Source of the DNA: Xenoacremonium recifei
Taxonomy: Eukaryota > Ascomycota > Sordariomycetes > Hypocreales > Nectriaceae
DNA: 64,000 nucleotides
Assembly: GCA_012184525.1 (NCBI GenBank)
Contig: WOFQ01000088.1
Span: 1 to 64,000 of the forward strand
Direction of reading: 5' to 3'
In this document: positions 46,541-55,677 of the stretch, piece after piece
Layout of the letters: each line of letters begins with the position of its first letter
Position numbering within the stretch: position 1 is the stretch's first letter
Position numbers and translations under genes: made by a program
The notes under the pieces: model-generated
Seen by the model: the letters and a program-made list of their open reading frames with translations, nothing else
Database searches by the model: none
What the model was told of the DNA's origin: nothing

Positions 46541-46669
46541 GGGTATCACTTGTGGGTCTTCAAAACCATGGGTTGTGACGTACAAAGACACGGCAGAATC
46601 TTGATGATCCAGTAGCGTGAACTATCACATCCCAATACACCTGCCTCCGACACTGCCTGATAAGCCACT

Positions 46670-47783
46670 ATGACAGCTACTTTACCCATTATTGATTTCG
46701 GTCCATTTTTATCTCCCGAAGCCTCGCCCGAAGAAAAGCGAAAAGTTGCTTTGGAAATTGATTGCGCTTGTCGCGAAGTGGGATTTTTCTACCTGAAGAA
46801 CCATGGGATTTCGAGCGAGTTGATTACCGATATACTATCTAAGGCAAGGGAGTTCTTTGAAACCGCGACTCCTGAGGAGAAGGATAATATAGCTATTAAA
46901 AACACAAGGGAGGGGGGGGATAATGCCAGAGGATGGCTGAGGGTTGAGCGCCCGGAGGGAACGCATGAGGCAAATTCCCAACACTGTCCCTCGCATGATC
47001 CATTGCTAATCATTTTAGGCGGTTGACATTTACCGTCCTGTTGAACCTCGAGAGCCCCCTTATACAACAGGCATGGGGCCGAACAAGTGGCCATCGGCAC
47101 CCCCAGGCTTTCAATCTGTGGCCGAGTCTTATATTACACAACTTGAAGCCCTAGGTGTCCAAGTCATGAAAGCTATTGCTATCGGCCTGGCCGTTGATGA
47201 CGCCATTTTCCTTGAACGTGTCAATAAAGCATTCTGGAACCTTCGAATTCTGGGTTATGAGGGGAGGAAGGCCGTCAAGGCAGCGCCCGCTGGTATTGGG
47301 GAACACACCGGTAAAGTCCTAAACCCATACACGCAACCCTTCTCGCCGACTAATAGCCTACTGATTCAGATTTCGGTATCCTGACGTTCCTCCTCACGGA
47401 CTCGACGAAACAATCATTGCAGGTACTCAGCAAATCAGGAGAGTGGACCTGGGCGGATCCAATTGAAGTAAGCCCATCAAGCAGCATGATGTAAAATATT
47501 CTGACAATTCTAGGGGTGTTACGTCTGCAATATTGGAGACATGCTCTCTGAATGGACTCGTGGTGCTTACAAGTCCACCTTACACAGGGTGTGCCATAAC
47601 TCCAAAACTCTACGTATCTCGGTTCCGTTCTTTTTTGATCCCAACTGGGATGCATTCATTTCCCCCGTGATTGCAGATGAAAATGGGCAATCGGATCAAT
47701 ATGAAGGTATCCGATACCAAGAAAAATTTGTGAAGTCTGTGGATTATCCGTTGTGGCGAGACCCTCTCGTGGAAAGCTCCTGA
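46670..47783 (+). CDS. 2-oxoglutarate/Fe(II)-dependent dioxygenase (isopenicillin N synthase-like)
   Basis: Four exons (46670-46942, 47019-47310, 47370-47467, 47514-47783) encode 310 residues. The N-terminal DIOX_N domain begins LPIIDFGPFLSPEA and includes FYLKNHGI. The catalytic core has HTD (His187, Asp189) and the distal His245 in STLHRV as iron ligands, and RIS (Arg255, Ser257) for 2-oxoglutarate. It is complete. These enzymes hydroxylate, desaturate or cleave small molecules; fungal relatives include thymine-7-hydroxylase-like and gibberellin-type oxygenases. All splice junctions restore motifs (AVDIYRPVEP, GEHTDFGILTF, DPIEGCYVCNIGD). Its promoter shares the TCCGCGGAA motif with the next genes, so it is probably the oxidative enzyme of that group. 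No signal peptide: cytosolic. Confidence 0.9.
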
Positions 47784-48222
47784 TTCTTATAGGAGGGAGG
47801 GAGGGGGAAGGGAAATGGTGTATAATCTGGTTCTTAGTTAATTAGGATTCTAATCCATTCTTCGTTCTGTGTTGATTGTATCCTTCATTGATCCGAATGG
47901 TAGTTTTGAATCTTGGAATTCATCGAGTGGTTTACGACTTGTCTCAGGTTTTGAGGCTTTATTTTATCATAATTAGCATGAACAAGAAGTAGGAGCAGCA
48001 TAGCTAATCTTGAACAGAAATATTGATAAAGATTTCGGGTGAGAGGGAGTAACTCTGATGCTGGTATTCATCAACGATAGTAGGCCTTCGGATCCCGCTG
48101 GTCATCTCAATGCTCAGTACATCCGCTCTAACGAATCCTCTTTTTCCTTGTCGAGAAGCAGTGTTGTTTCGAGACTCAAGACGGCTCCTAAGAAGGCGAT
48201 GATAGGGAAACAATTTAGAACT
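47784..48222. other. Convergent intergenic region
   Basis: This 439-bp region lies between the dioxygenase and regulator 3' ends. No gene is seen; a G-rich GGAGGGAGGGAGGGGGAAGGG run lies right after the dioxygenase stop. Confidence 0.5.
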
Positions 48223-50705
48223 TCACTCCCGTCCTAACTGGCTAGGCGGAGTGAACTCTGATAATCCAATAACATTCATATAACCCGAGAACCAATCATC
48301 CAAGTTCGGACAGGGTAGACTCGCAGATTCGTTGTTGCCGTTGGCGCCCGGCATCAACGTAAGCCTTTCGGCTGGTAGCAGGCCAAGTTGGTAGAGATAT
48401 GTGTCAAATTCGTTGCTCAGGCTGTCCTGGACTGCAAGCGGTGTGTGGTCCGGACATGCTCTCTCAGCATTATCATCGATGGTCTGGGTGTATACCAAGG
48501 TCACCTCATAGAGCACTTGACACAAGCGGAATAGCCTGTCGACATGATCTGACAAATTCCGCCACGGTTCCAACGATATCGCGAAGTTCGCGATGCAGTC
48601 GAGGTCGCCCGTATCCCCGCTCTCGATTACATGACAACAGAGAACAATGAATGGTATAAAGGGAGAGAACAAGACGGTCCTATATTCATGATGAGTTACT
48701 ATCCATAGGGCCTAATGGGATCTTCTGGCTCGCTCAGCATATTGTAGAAAGATGGCAACTTACCAGTGAATGTATGCAGCAGCAAGCATCGGGCTTGCTT
48801 CGACAAAAGCAGTGCATTCAAGATGCATCTGCATAGCCTTTCTAGCAACCAGAATACAGTCATCACAAAATGTTGAAGGAGATCCTGAAGGGCGATCAGG
48901 TGATAGCACGGATTCTGGGGGGATCGTCCGATACACTAGGGTTAATGTTGAGAGAATAGCTACCTCATCGGATCTTACGAGCATCGCTAGTATCTCAGTA
49001 TTGCTGATGTTTAGGCCTCCATCTTGGCCTTCATGTATGCTCCGCCGAGCCCGAGATAGCTTATCCGCTTCGAAGAGAAGACTCCTCGCACAGTCCTGTG
49101 CTGCTTTCAGGCGGTGCTCAGCCGGCCGTGATAAGGCCGCTGGGCTGTATAAGTCTTGGTATATCATTCCCTGGACTCTGGCATGTGCAATCCAGCTTTG
49201 TATGGTTTCTCTGTGTCCATCGAACTCTCCAAGGGGCCCAAGCTGGTACGATAAGGTAATATCGTAGTCCTGTATGATAGATGGGTGCCCTAGCCGAAGA
49301 GCTAAAGCTTTATCAAAAATGTATGCCATCCAGAAGAGAATTGACCTTCTGTTCTTTGCATCTTCGGTGTCCTCCGGATGCGGGGATGCTCGATGGTAAC
49401 CAAGAGCAAGACAGAGTTGGCAGGCAACAGCATTAAATCGCCATGCTATGGACGGCTTCGAAATTTCAATGGCATAGCTAGAACCCATTACCAACGCTTC
49501 AATGTTCTCCTTGCGTGCGGGTACTAGTAAATCCAATGTTGAAAGAGCTGTTTCCAAGTTGTCTCGGCACATATTGCGGTATGCAAGAAAGTTTGCTGCT
49601 TTTTCGATATCCCCAGCATGTGTAGCCAGAGCAATCTTCTCCTGCATGATGTAGAATAGACCTGCATTGACAATGATGAAGGTCGCTTGGGTGAAGTCCT
49701 CAGTAGCAAAGTAAACCATACGGCACTGCTCAGTAAAGTACTGGATACTTGTAAGAGCACATATTATGGAAAAGCTGAGGGGAATGGCCTCTTTCAGTTC
49801 CCGCAATATGACCAAGACTTCATTAAGTGGTGGCATTGCCAGGTCGCGAAGGCCATTATCGCCGAGGACCTTGGCATGTGTGAAGTGAATGTCCCCTTTG
49901 GGCTTTTGTAAGTGAAGAACGTTTTGCAGGGAAGATAAAGCAGCTCGTAACCTGGGTCCAGGTTCCTGAGGCGATCGGTCCTCTACCGCGTGCTTGAAGA
50001 ATTGGCCAGCAAAGGCAGCGTGAGCCGCTAATGAGCTATTTCCTTCGTAGGATGCATCATTAATGCCAGAGCGAGCCTGGTGACGGCGGTAACCAGGATT
50101 ACGGCTGGTAGATACGTATTGGTGACCGGCAATTTCTGGGGCCGTTTTTCTCCCCGACAGTCCAGCTGATTCTATCACATCATTGGAGCTGCTGCCTTGT
50201 TTTATGCGTTCCTCAATTCTGTGCAGAGATTCAACGACTCCTTTCAGGGTAGTGTTTATTTGTACAAGGTTTCGTTCGATGTGATCAACCTTTCTTTCGC
50301 TAGGTAGAAGAACAGTGATTTTTCAGCATTGTGTCCAAAGCACAGAAAGGCACCACTCACTATTGTGCGGATATCAAGACTCGCTGCCGGGGCTCCTTGG
50401 CTCTCCGGCCAGCACCTGTGAAAGCACACCTTTGCTGGATTGTAGTACAGTTGGAGCAAGGAATCTTGCGGTCACAACGGATCTGAATATGAAAGTTGGC
50501 GGATCAGCCAGGGATCTTGTGTTTTCCAGGTCCGAGACATCCTTACCTTCCTGAATCGACATTGATCACACTAGAGCAGGCCGAACATCATCGTAAACAC
50601 TTATTGCCCAATATACCGAAACATGTCCATGGGGCAGTGACTTACAGCACGCCGAACAAGGTCCTCTGCCTCCGCGGTCTCCGGTTGATCATCGATGTCT
50701 GACAT
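48223..50705 (-). CDS. Zn2Cys6 transcription factor, likely regulator of the 46.5-57.8 kb group
   Basis: The start is the ATG at 50705 (MSDIDDQPETAEAEDL), with at least five exons. Tiny early exons splice the zinc cluster together: RRA, CDQCRFRK, IRCDRKIPCSNC, then TTIQQRC. A linker with a heptad-like helix (DHIERNLVQINTTLKGV; LHRIEERIKQG) follows, suitable for dimerisation. The long exon (about 50178-48760) carries the fungal middle homology region (CQLCLALGYHR; RRSILFWMAYIFDKALALRLG). The final exon ends SEFTPPSQLGRE. Length is roughly 730 residues. A TCCGCGGAATCCGA site lies 110 bp upstream of its start, consistent with autoregulation. The Gal4-type CGG-binding zinc cluster and a coiled coil fit binding to a CCG/CGG palindrome. 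Confidence 0.82.
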
Positions 50706-51440
50706 TGTCAGTCGCTTAAGCTAGCTGGGCGGCCAGAGTTGCGCTGGGTCCCCCCCACCTATCGAGCGGGTGATTGATCTGGGGGAGAAAGAACTGGGGG
50801 AAACTGTGACAGGCTCCGCGGAATCCGACAGTTTATATACAATAGGACCTTGCTTCTAGACCTTATTTAGTCTAATCCATTCTTGCAAGATAAGCAAAAT
50901 GAGGGCCATGGAGTGGTGTGAGTGGATCGCAGATAAGTTATTTGTGGAAGGGTAGCTATTGACGCGACACTGATAACAACTTACATGCTAGTCTTTTCGG
51001 GAACTTTTCGGGAACGAAAACCTGGGGTTCGAATGTTGTGATCATGGGTGATTGACGAAGGAGCTGAGAAATGATCCAGCGAAATTGCTCAAAAATTCGG
51101 ACTAAAAAATCATGGATATGTAATTTATTCGAGTTACTCGCGCAATATCGACCCTTCGTGCTTAAGTGTACAAGTACGCGAGCGTATAATACCATACTAT
51201 CGTCAGACTCGTAACCGAACTTCGTGATTGACTCCTTCGAGTGATGAATTAGGAGAGCCCCGTTGAGTTGGGCCCATGATGAGTTGTAGACATAGCATAC
51301 TTTCGCCGCATAATCAGACGAATTATGGTTCAATCAATAACATCGGTGACAGAGTATTCGAGCCTTCTTCATTTGCGTTTTGCTTTCTGCATTTCCGTAT
51401 TGAATTTGCTGTTCTGTTATTAAGTTTGCGCTCTAGGATA
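50706..51440. promoter_or_regulatory. Promoter region of the Zn2Cys6 regulator
   Basis: This 735-bp region contains TCCGCGGAATCCGAC at 50815-50829 and GATAAG at 50889-50894 and 50932-50937. A 125-codon minus-strand frame (50956-51333) has no recognisable content and is not called. Confidence 0.55.
50815..50829 (+). promoter_or_regulatory. TCCGCGGAATCCGA motif upstream of the regulator
   Basis: The sequence reads TCCGCGGAATCCGAC and sits 110 bp before the regulator ATG at 50705. It is a near-exact match to the site before the MFS gene at 53253. Confidence 0.6.
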
Positions 51441-53057
51441 TTATCGACTATGAATACTTTCATCCATGTCTTTCCTCCAGGCCGGGCTGTGTTTCCGGAG
51501 CAGCCATATGCAAACGTTTCCACTCAACCAGGCTAATAGCCCTACGAGAGTCATGAGCCAACCATGGCCAATTGCATTAATTAGCGGCTGTGCGATAACA
51601 GCGCCAATGCAGCCAAGTATATTCCTCACGAAGTTATTGAGTGCAACCCCGCTGCTTGCTCTGTGTGGCATAAGCTCTGTGAGCATTGTTGTTGCTGCAC
51701 TGAAAACCAGCATCGACCCGGCGCCGTAAAAGAACATGGCAATGCTAGGGGCTATCCAGTGCACTCCTTGTTCGACTGTCCACCCGTAACAAATGAGGGC
51801 CATGGGATATACATTGGCAGATATCCACGCGTTTTCTCGCATCCTATCTTCAGGAAGACAGATGAGTCTGCCACTGCTATCGAGCCGTTGAGACTTCACT
51901 GCTGCCCGTATCATTATTCGATCTATCCAGGGGCCACCTGCAATTGACGCCGCAATATAGCCCAGTGAACTTGGTATGTATATCAGACCAATTTCGAGGG
52001 TAGAGAAATTGTAGGGTTGATTTGAGAATGCTGACTGGACTGAGATATTGAGCACGTACAGTGAACCAAATGTAATGGCAGCATAGTATACAACTACTGC
52101 CACTACAGGGTATCGCAAGTACGCGACAATGCTAAATGGATCGATAAGGAAGGATTTTGTCAGTTTTCGACCCTTCCCTGCCGCAGTACTCTCGAGGGCT
52201 ATACTGGACCTGGGGGTAGTAAGGGGAAGTTGGGTTTCTCTTTGTCTGATGGGATCCTTGGATAAAGCCAGCGTTTCAGGCAAGATGAATAAGATGAGTG
52301 AGAGAATCGCCGCACCCAGTGTGGTCAAAAACCACATCGTGCTCCTCCATCCAAACTTCTGAGTGAGAGCGCCTGCAATAATTGGGACAAGAAGAGGCCC
52401 TACCAATGGACCAAGGTAGAAAATCCCCATGGCGCGTCCCCTTTCTGTTGGTTGCCATATGTCGGCGATAGTGCCAGCCCCGATTGCTTGGACAGATGCC
52501 GCTGCTCCTCCCGAAAGAATACGGAAGACAATCAACATGGCAATATTGGTGCTCAGCCCACAGCAACAAACGAAAATAACGTTTAGGAGGAAAGATAGGA
52601 TATAGACCTTCCGTCTGCCTCCTGTCTCTGAGAAGGATGACCACCAGAGGGGGAAAACGCCCATGGAGAGCATGTATAGAGCAACAGAGAGATTCACGAT
52701 AGTTTCAGAGACCGTGAAAGACTTCGAAATATCGGGAAGGGCAGCTAAAATTCCGATCAGTCTATCTTGTTGTGCAAGATGTTTCTTCAGGTGACAAAAC
52801 TTACGGTAGAAAATGGCGGCTCCGGCAGGAGCCACCGCTGCTGCCAGTGCCACGATGCCCGTAATAATCCATTTTTGCCACGTTCCGTAGCTGTAGGGAT
52901 CATCGATTATAGGTATCAGAGTAAATCTCCAACAATTTTTCCGAAAATTGGCTTCTCCGTGTGTATCTGATACTGGAATTTCAGCAGATGCCGTGGGTCG
53001 TCCCGCTTCCCCAGCAGATTCGGACTTTTCCATGTTGAGCTGCTCTCTGAATGGCAA
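51441..53057 (-). CDS. MFS drug:proton antiporter (DHA1 type)
   Basis: Two exons (53057-52805 and 52744-51441) encode 518 residues. Splicing out a 60-bp intron joins AAIFY to PALPDISKSF, restoring the family motif at the end of helix 1. Twelve membrane segments are visible. Motif A-like SFSETGGRRKVYI lies between helices 2 and 3, and the antiporter motif C-like GIFYLGPLVGPLLVPIIAG in helix 5. A central cytosolic loop is polar. This is the 12-TM drug:H+ antiporter group (QDR/DTR-like) at the plasma membrane. It lies downstream of the regulator on the same strand and is divergent from the amidohydrolase, sharing a short promoter with the TCCGCGGAA motif. It may export a pathway substrate or product. 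An alternative start is Met at 53033. Confidence 0.88.
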   Translation of the reverse strand: MPFREQLNMEKSESAGEAGRPTASAEIPVSDTHGEANFRKNCWRFTLIPIIDDPYSYGTWQKWIITGIVALAAAVAPAGAAIFYRKFCHLKKHLAQQDRLIGILAALPDISKSFTVSETIVNLSVALYMLSMGVFPLWWSSFSETGGRRKVYILSFLLNVIFVCCCGLSTNIAMLIVFRILSGGAAASVQAIGAGTIADIWQPTERGRAMGIFYLGPLVGPLLVPIIAGALTQKFGWRSTMWFLTTLGAAILSLILFILPETLALSKDPIRQRETQLPLTTPRSSIALESTAAGKGRKLTKSFLIDPFSIVAYLRYPVVAVVVYYAAITFGSLYVLNISVQSAFSNQPYNFSTLEIGLIYIPSSLGYIAASIAGGPWIDRIMIRAAVKSQRLDSSGRLICLPEDRMRENAWISANVYPMALICYGWTVEQGVHWIAPSIAMFFYGAGSMLVFSAATTMLTELMPHRASSGVALNNFVRNILGCIGAVIAQPLINAIGHGWLMTLVGLLAWLSGNVCIWLLRKHSPAWRKDMDESIHSR

Positions 53058-53534
53058 TCAGCGGCACTCGGAACTATCCATAAGACACGCCCCAAGATCA
53101 CCGTTCAAGCTGTAACATGATGCATGAATCAAGTCCCATATGAGGAAAACTTCTTTACATGATCATACCAGCTGTTCCGTCACGGATGAGGGAACACGGT
53201 GGGGAACCGGCATTGTGTTGTCTTAACGCATCACAGATAAGGGCTTGATCAATCCGCGGAATCCGAATATCCCCCACTAGCCTGTTCAAGTCACCAAGGC
53301 TTATCTCTCGGTCTGGGAATGCGGATCCTGCCTAAACGGGAAACTTACCCGCTATCTCGCTCCAAATTTACTCCGTACTGTTGGTAGTATCTTAGGGTAG
53401 CTTCAGAAGAGGGACACAGGGGACACATCTGGAAAACAATTTTACAAGCAAAACTCTTGTCACTCTACTCCGTACAGCACTCAATAATTCGTCTCTAGAT
53501 TTATCTTTGAGCATCTATCTACTTGACAGGGGAC
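53058..53534. promoter_or_regulatory. Divergent promoter between exporter and amidohydrolase
   Basis: This 477-bp region contains TCCGCGGAATCCGAA (53253-53267), GATAAG at 53236-53241 just 12 bp from it and at 53300-53305 (reverse), and two TACTCCGTA copies (53369-53377, 53466-53474). Confidence 0.6.
53253..53267 (+). promoter_or_regulatory. TCCGCGGAATCCGA motif in the exporter/amidohydrolase promoter
   Basis: TCCGCGGAATCCGAA lies 196 bp upstream of the exporter start and 270 bp upstream of the amidohydrolase start, so it could serve both. Confidence 0.6.
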
Positions 53535-54284
53535 ATGGCCGATCCTGCAGCAACCGTTAGTATTGGGGCAGAGCCGTACGCGTGGCCACACGATTCCTCG
53601 TTCAGACCCCAATCAACCGCCCTTGTCATCATTGATATGCAGGTTGACTTTTGCGCGCCTGGGGGGTATCTCGACGCTCAGGGTATCTCCATCGAGCCAA
53701 TGAGGTCAATCATACCACGCATACAGTCCCTACTGAGTGCATTTCGTAAGGCCGGGTTCCCCATCTACCACACTCGAGAAGGTCACCGGCCAGATCTTTC
53801 AACGCTTTCGAATCGCGAGTTGGTTCGAAGCCGGAATAACGAGAGTGGGAAAGGAATTGGAGACCAGGGGCCTCTGGGCAGACTCCTTGTACGGGGTGAG
53901 AAGGGCCATGAAATCATTCCCGAGCTGTCACCGTTGCCTACAGAGCCTATTATCGACAAGCCCGGTAGAAGCGCGTTTCAGCACACTGACTTCAAACTAT
54001 TGCTCGACAACCGCGGGATCAAAAACCTGGTCATTTGCGGCGTCACTACTGATGTGTGTGTAACAAGTACGATGAGGGACGGAAGTGAGTTGTTGTCTTG
54101 TCTGTATTGAGTCATAGGTGACTGATCTTGAACAGATGACATGGGTCTCGATTGTCTTCTTGTTACAGATGCTTCGGCGGCTGGCGAGCAGCGTCTACAC
54201 GAAGCAGCTGTTGCAAGCATCTGCTGTGAGGGGGGAATTTTCGGTGCTGTGACGGTTACCGAAAAGATTCTGGCGGCACTGTGA
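53535..54284 (+). CDS. Isochorismatase-family cysteine amidohydrolase
   Basis: Two exons (53535-54084 and 54136-54284) encode 232 residues. The catalytic triad is complete: Asp34 in VIIDMQVDF, Lys142 in DKPGRSAF, and Cys175 in CGVTTDVCVTST. The N-terminal YAWPHD and PIYHTREGHRPDLS blocks resemble the biuret hydrolase/ureidoacrylate (RutB-like) branch more than nicotinamidases. Enzymes of that branch hydrolyse small amides or ureides to release ammonia or carbamate, which would make this a nitrogen-scavenging step. The ATG at 53535 is used; there is no in-frame ATG upstream. The splice restores GNDMGLDCLLVTDASAA. It diverges from the MFS exporter across a promoter with the shared motif. Exact substrate unknown. 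Confidence 0.9.
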
Positions 54285-54415
54285 CGGCGTGAAGAATATA
54301 TCATTTCGAATCGAATTTGGGGACGTAAATTGAATATTTTGTTCCTGTTCTCCATTCTTCTTCGTATTCTCTTCCCATGACTGGATCTTCTTTTACAGTG
54401 TTAAGAGACCTTCCT

Positions 54416-55171
54416 CTAAATATCCACTGTAACTTCAGTGACCTCCCATTCTCTTCCTCCGATGGTGATCAGTTCACCGTAGGTCCTCGGTGCGCTAATC
54501 AACCACTGGCAGGGAAGAAGATCATTAGTTGTGTTGCTCTGTTTGTGTTTGACCCAACCACTCTCCGGGCCTTCGGCTTCCCATCGCTCCAGCCAAAACC
54601 CGGTTTCATCTTGTAAAACGCCCTGACAAAAATCGCCGATCTTGATTGCCATCCCCTTCCCAGCTACACCATTCCCGCCGTCCTTAGTTTCTGCAACGGT
54701 ACATGCTTGCTTTCCGCGACTTGTCGGCGAAACCCAGTATTCTTTGAACATCTTTAACTCTCCATCGATCATCATGGTACCAATCTCCATCACATCTCCA
54801 TTCCCCAAGAGGTACATATCTGCTCCGTCAGTGCTGAAAGAGCCACTAGAGTCAATTGGATGCTGCCATTCCACGTGGGTCGTGCATTCATATGGCTGGC
54901 AGCTCTCAGTGCCAGATGGTGCAGTGGCAATGGATAGCCCAGCGGTGGCGTAGCCTGGAAATTTCGAGTTCCCTTTCACGGGTGACGCAGATGTTTCGTT
55001 TATTGGAAAGCGAATATCAACATACTTCCCCGATGGTGCAGTGAGGCAAATGACTGACGATTGTTCTGCTGGTGGTTCGTATCCAAAAGACAAGCCGCGC
55101 CGAAGTTCCACGAGCGGTCGTTCAAAAAGTCGCGCGGTTCCTGGGTCTGTCGCTACTTTGCCTGAGCACAT
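54416..55171 (-). CDS. HRI1-like protein
   Basis: A single exon encodes 251 residues. WRRG-type N-terminal sequence (LVELRRGLSFGYEPP), KYVDIRFPI and THVEWQHPIDS are followed by DVMEIGTMMIDGEL and EEYW-type KEYWVSPT. They match what I know of the HRI1 family, which has two beta-barrel, lipocalin-like domains. Saccharomyces Hri1 is a soluble protein linked to the Sec/Hrr25 interactions but of unknown function. There is no signal peptide. It is convergent with the amidohydrolase and divergent from the permease, with the shared motif in the upstream region. Co-location suggests, but does not prove, a role in the same pathway, perhaps binding a small ligand. Confidence 0.7.
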   Translation of the reverse strand: MCSGKVATDPGTARLFERPLVELRRGLSFGYEPPAEQSSVICLTAPSGKYVDIRFPINETSASPVKGNSKFPGYATAGLSIATAPSGTESCQPYECTTHVEWQHPIDSSGSFSTDGADMYLLGNGDVMEIGTMMIDGELKMFKEYWVSPTSRGKQACTVAETKDGGNGVAGKGMAIKIGDFCQGVLQDETGFWLERWEAEGPESGWVKHKQSNTTNDLLPCQWLISAPRTYGELITIGGREWEVTEVTVDI

Positions 55172-55677
55172 CGTGATTCTGTTTCAATAAATTCAGATAT
55201 ACGTTATCCTTGTTCATTGGCCGTCACCGTTCAAACCCCGAAGGTATTTAAACTTATCGTAAACACCGATTGATCTCATTGATCTTTCGTCGCACAGGAC
55301 TGTAGTCTTTGGTGTGTGGGCAAGATGCCCGCGGATCCCGCGGATTTCAGCGATAGCGTCCACAAGTACTTTTCACAGCCCTTGCAATCCATTATCTTTC
55401 CCGTTTGCGACTATACGTACACTATCGGAACCGATGCCATAAATCACAATTTGCCTGGGTTCTTATCATTTTGGAGTCCCTTGGTCTAACCCATTCTAGT
55501 CTCCCTACAGATAAGACCACTCAACACCAATGCAACGATAAGCAGCCCTTGCCATCAAGAGAAGCATTACAAGCATATTTACGTAGACCATCCCAAGGCC
55601 ATGTCAAATTTTTCGATTGCGGCAGTCAATACTCCTCAACTGCAAAACCATTCAACAACTCTCTCGGCCATTAGCTC
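55172..55677. promoter_or_regulatory. Divergent promoter between HRI1-like gene and permease
   Basis: This 506-bp region contains a diverged copy of the shared motif on the minus strand (55330-55344) and GATAAG at 55510-55515. No gene is seen. Confidence 0.55.
55330..55344 (-). promoter_or_regulatory. Diverged copy of the shared CCGCGG motif
   Basis: On the minus strand the sequence reads TCCGCGGGATCCGCG, matching TCCGCGGAAYCCGA at 12 of 14 positions. It lies 160-175 bp upstream of the HRI1-like start and 330 bp upstream of the permease start. Confidence 0.5.

Larger units (their letters stand above)
45120..46669. promoter_or_regulatory. Intergenic region with the dioxygenase promoter
   Basis: A 1.55-kb AT-rich region between divergent genes at 45119 (minus) and 46670 (plus). 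The right end carries a 12-bp palindrome TATCACGTGATA (46431-46442), two TCCGCGGAA sites (46508-46516, 46526-46534), and GATAAG words at 46481-46486, 46500-46505 (both reverse) and 46659-46664. No gene is seen between 45120 and 46400. Confidence 0.6.

Noticed and set aside
48770..49267. A 165-codon plus-strand open frame
   Set aside because: Antisense shadow within the long exon of the Zn2Cys6 regulator.
50956..51333. A 125-codon minus-strand frame between the regulator and exporter
   Set aside because: No domain or codon bias; it overlaps promoter or terminator DNA.
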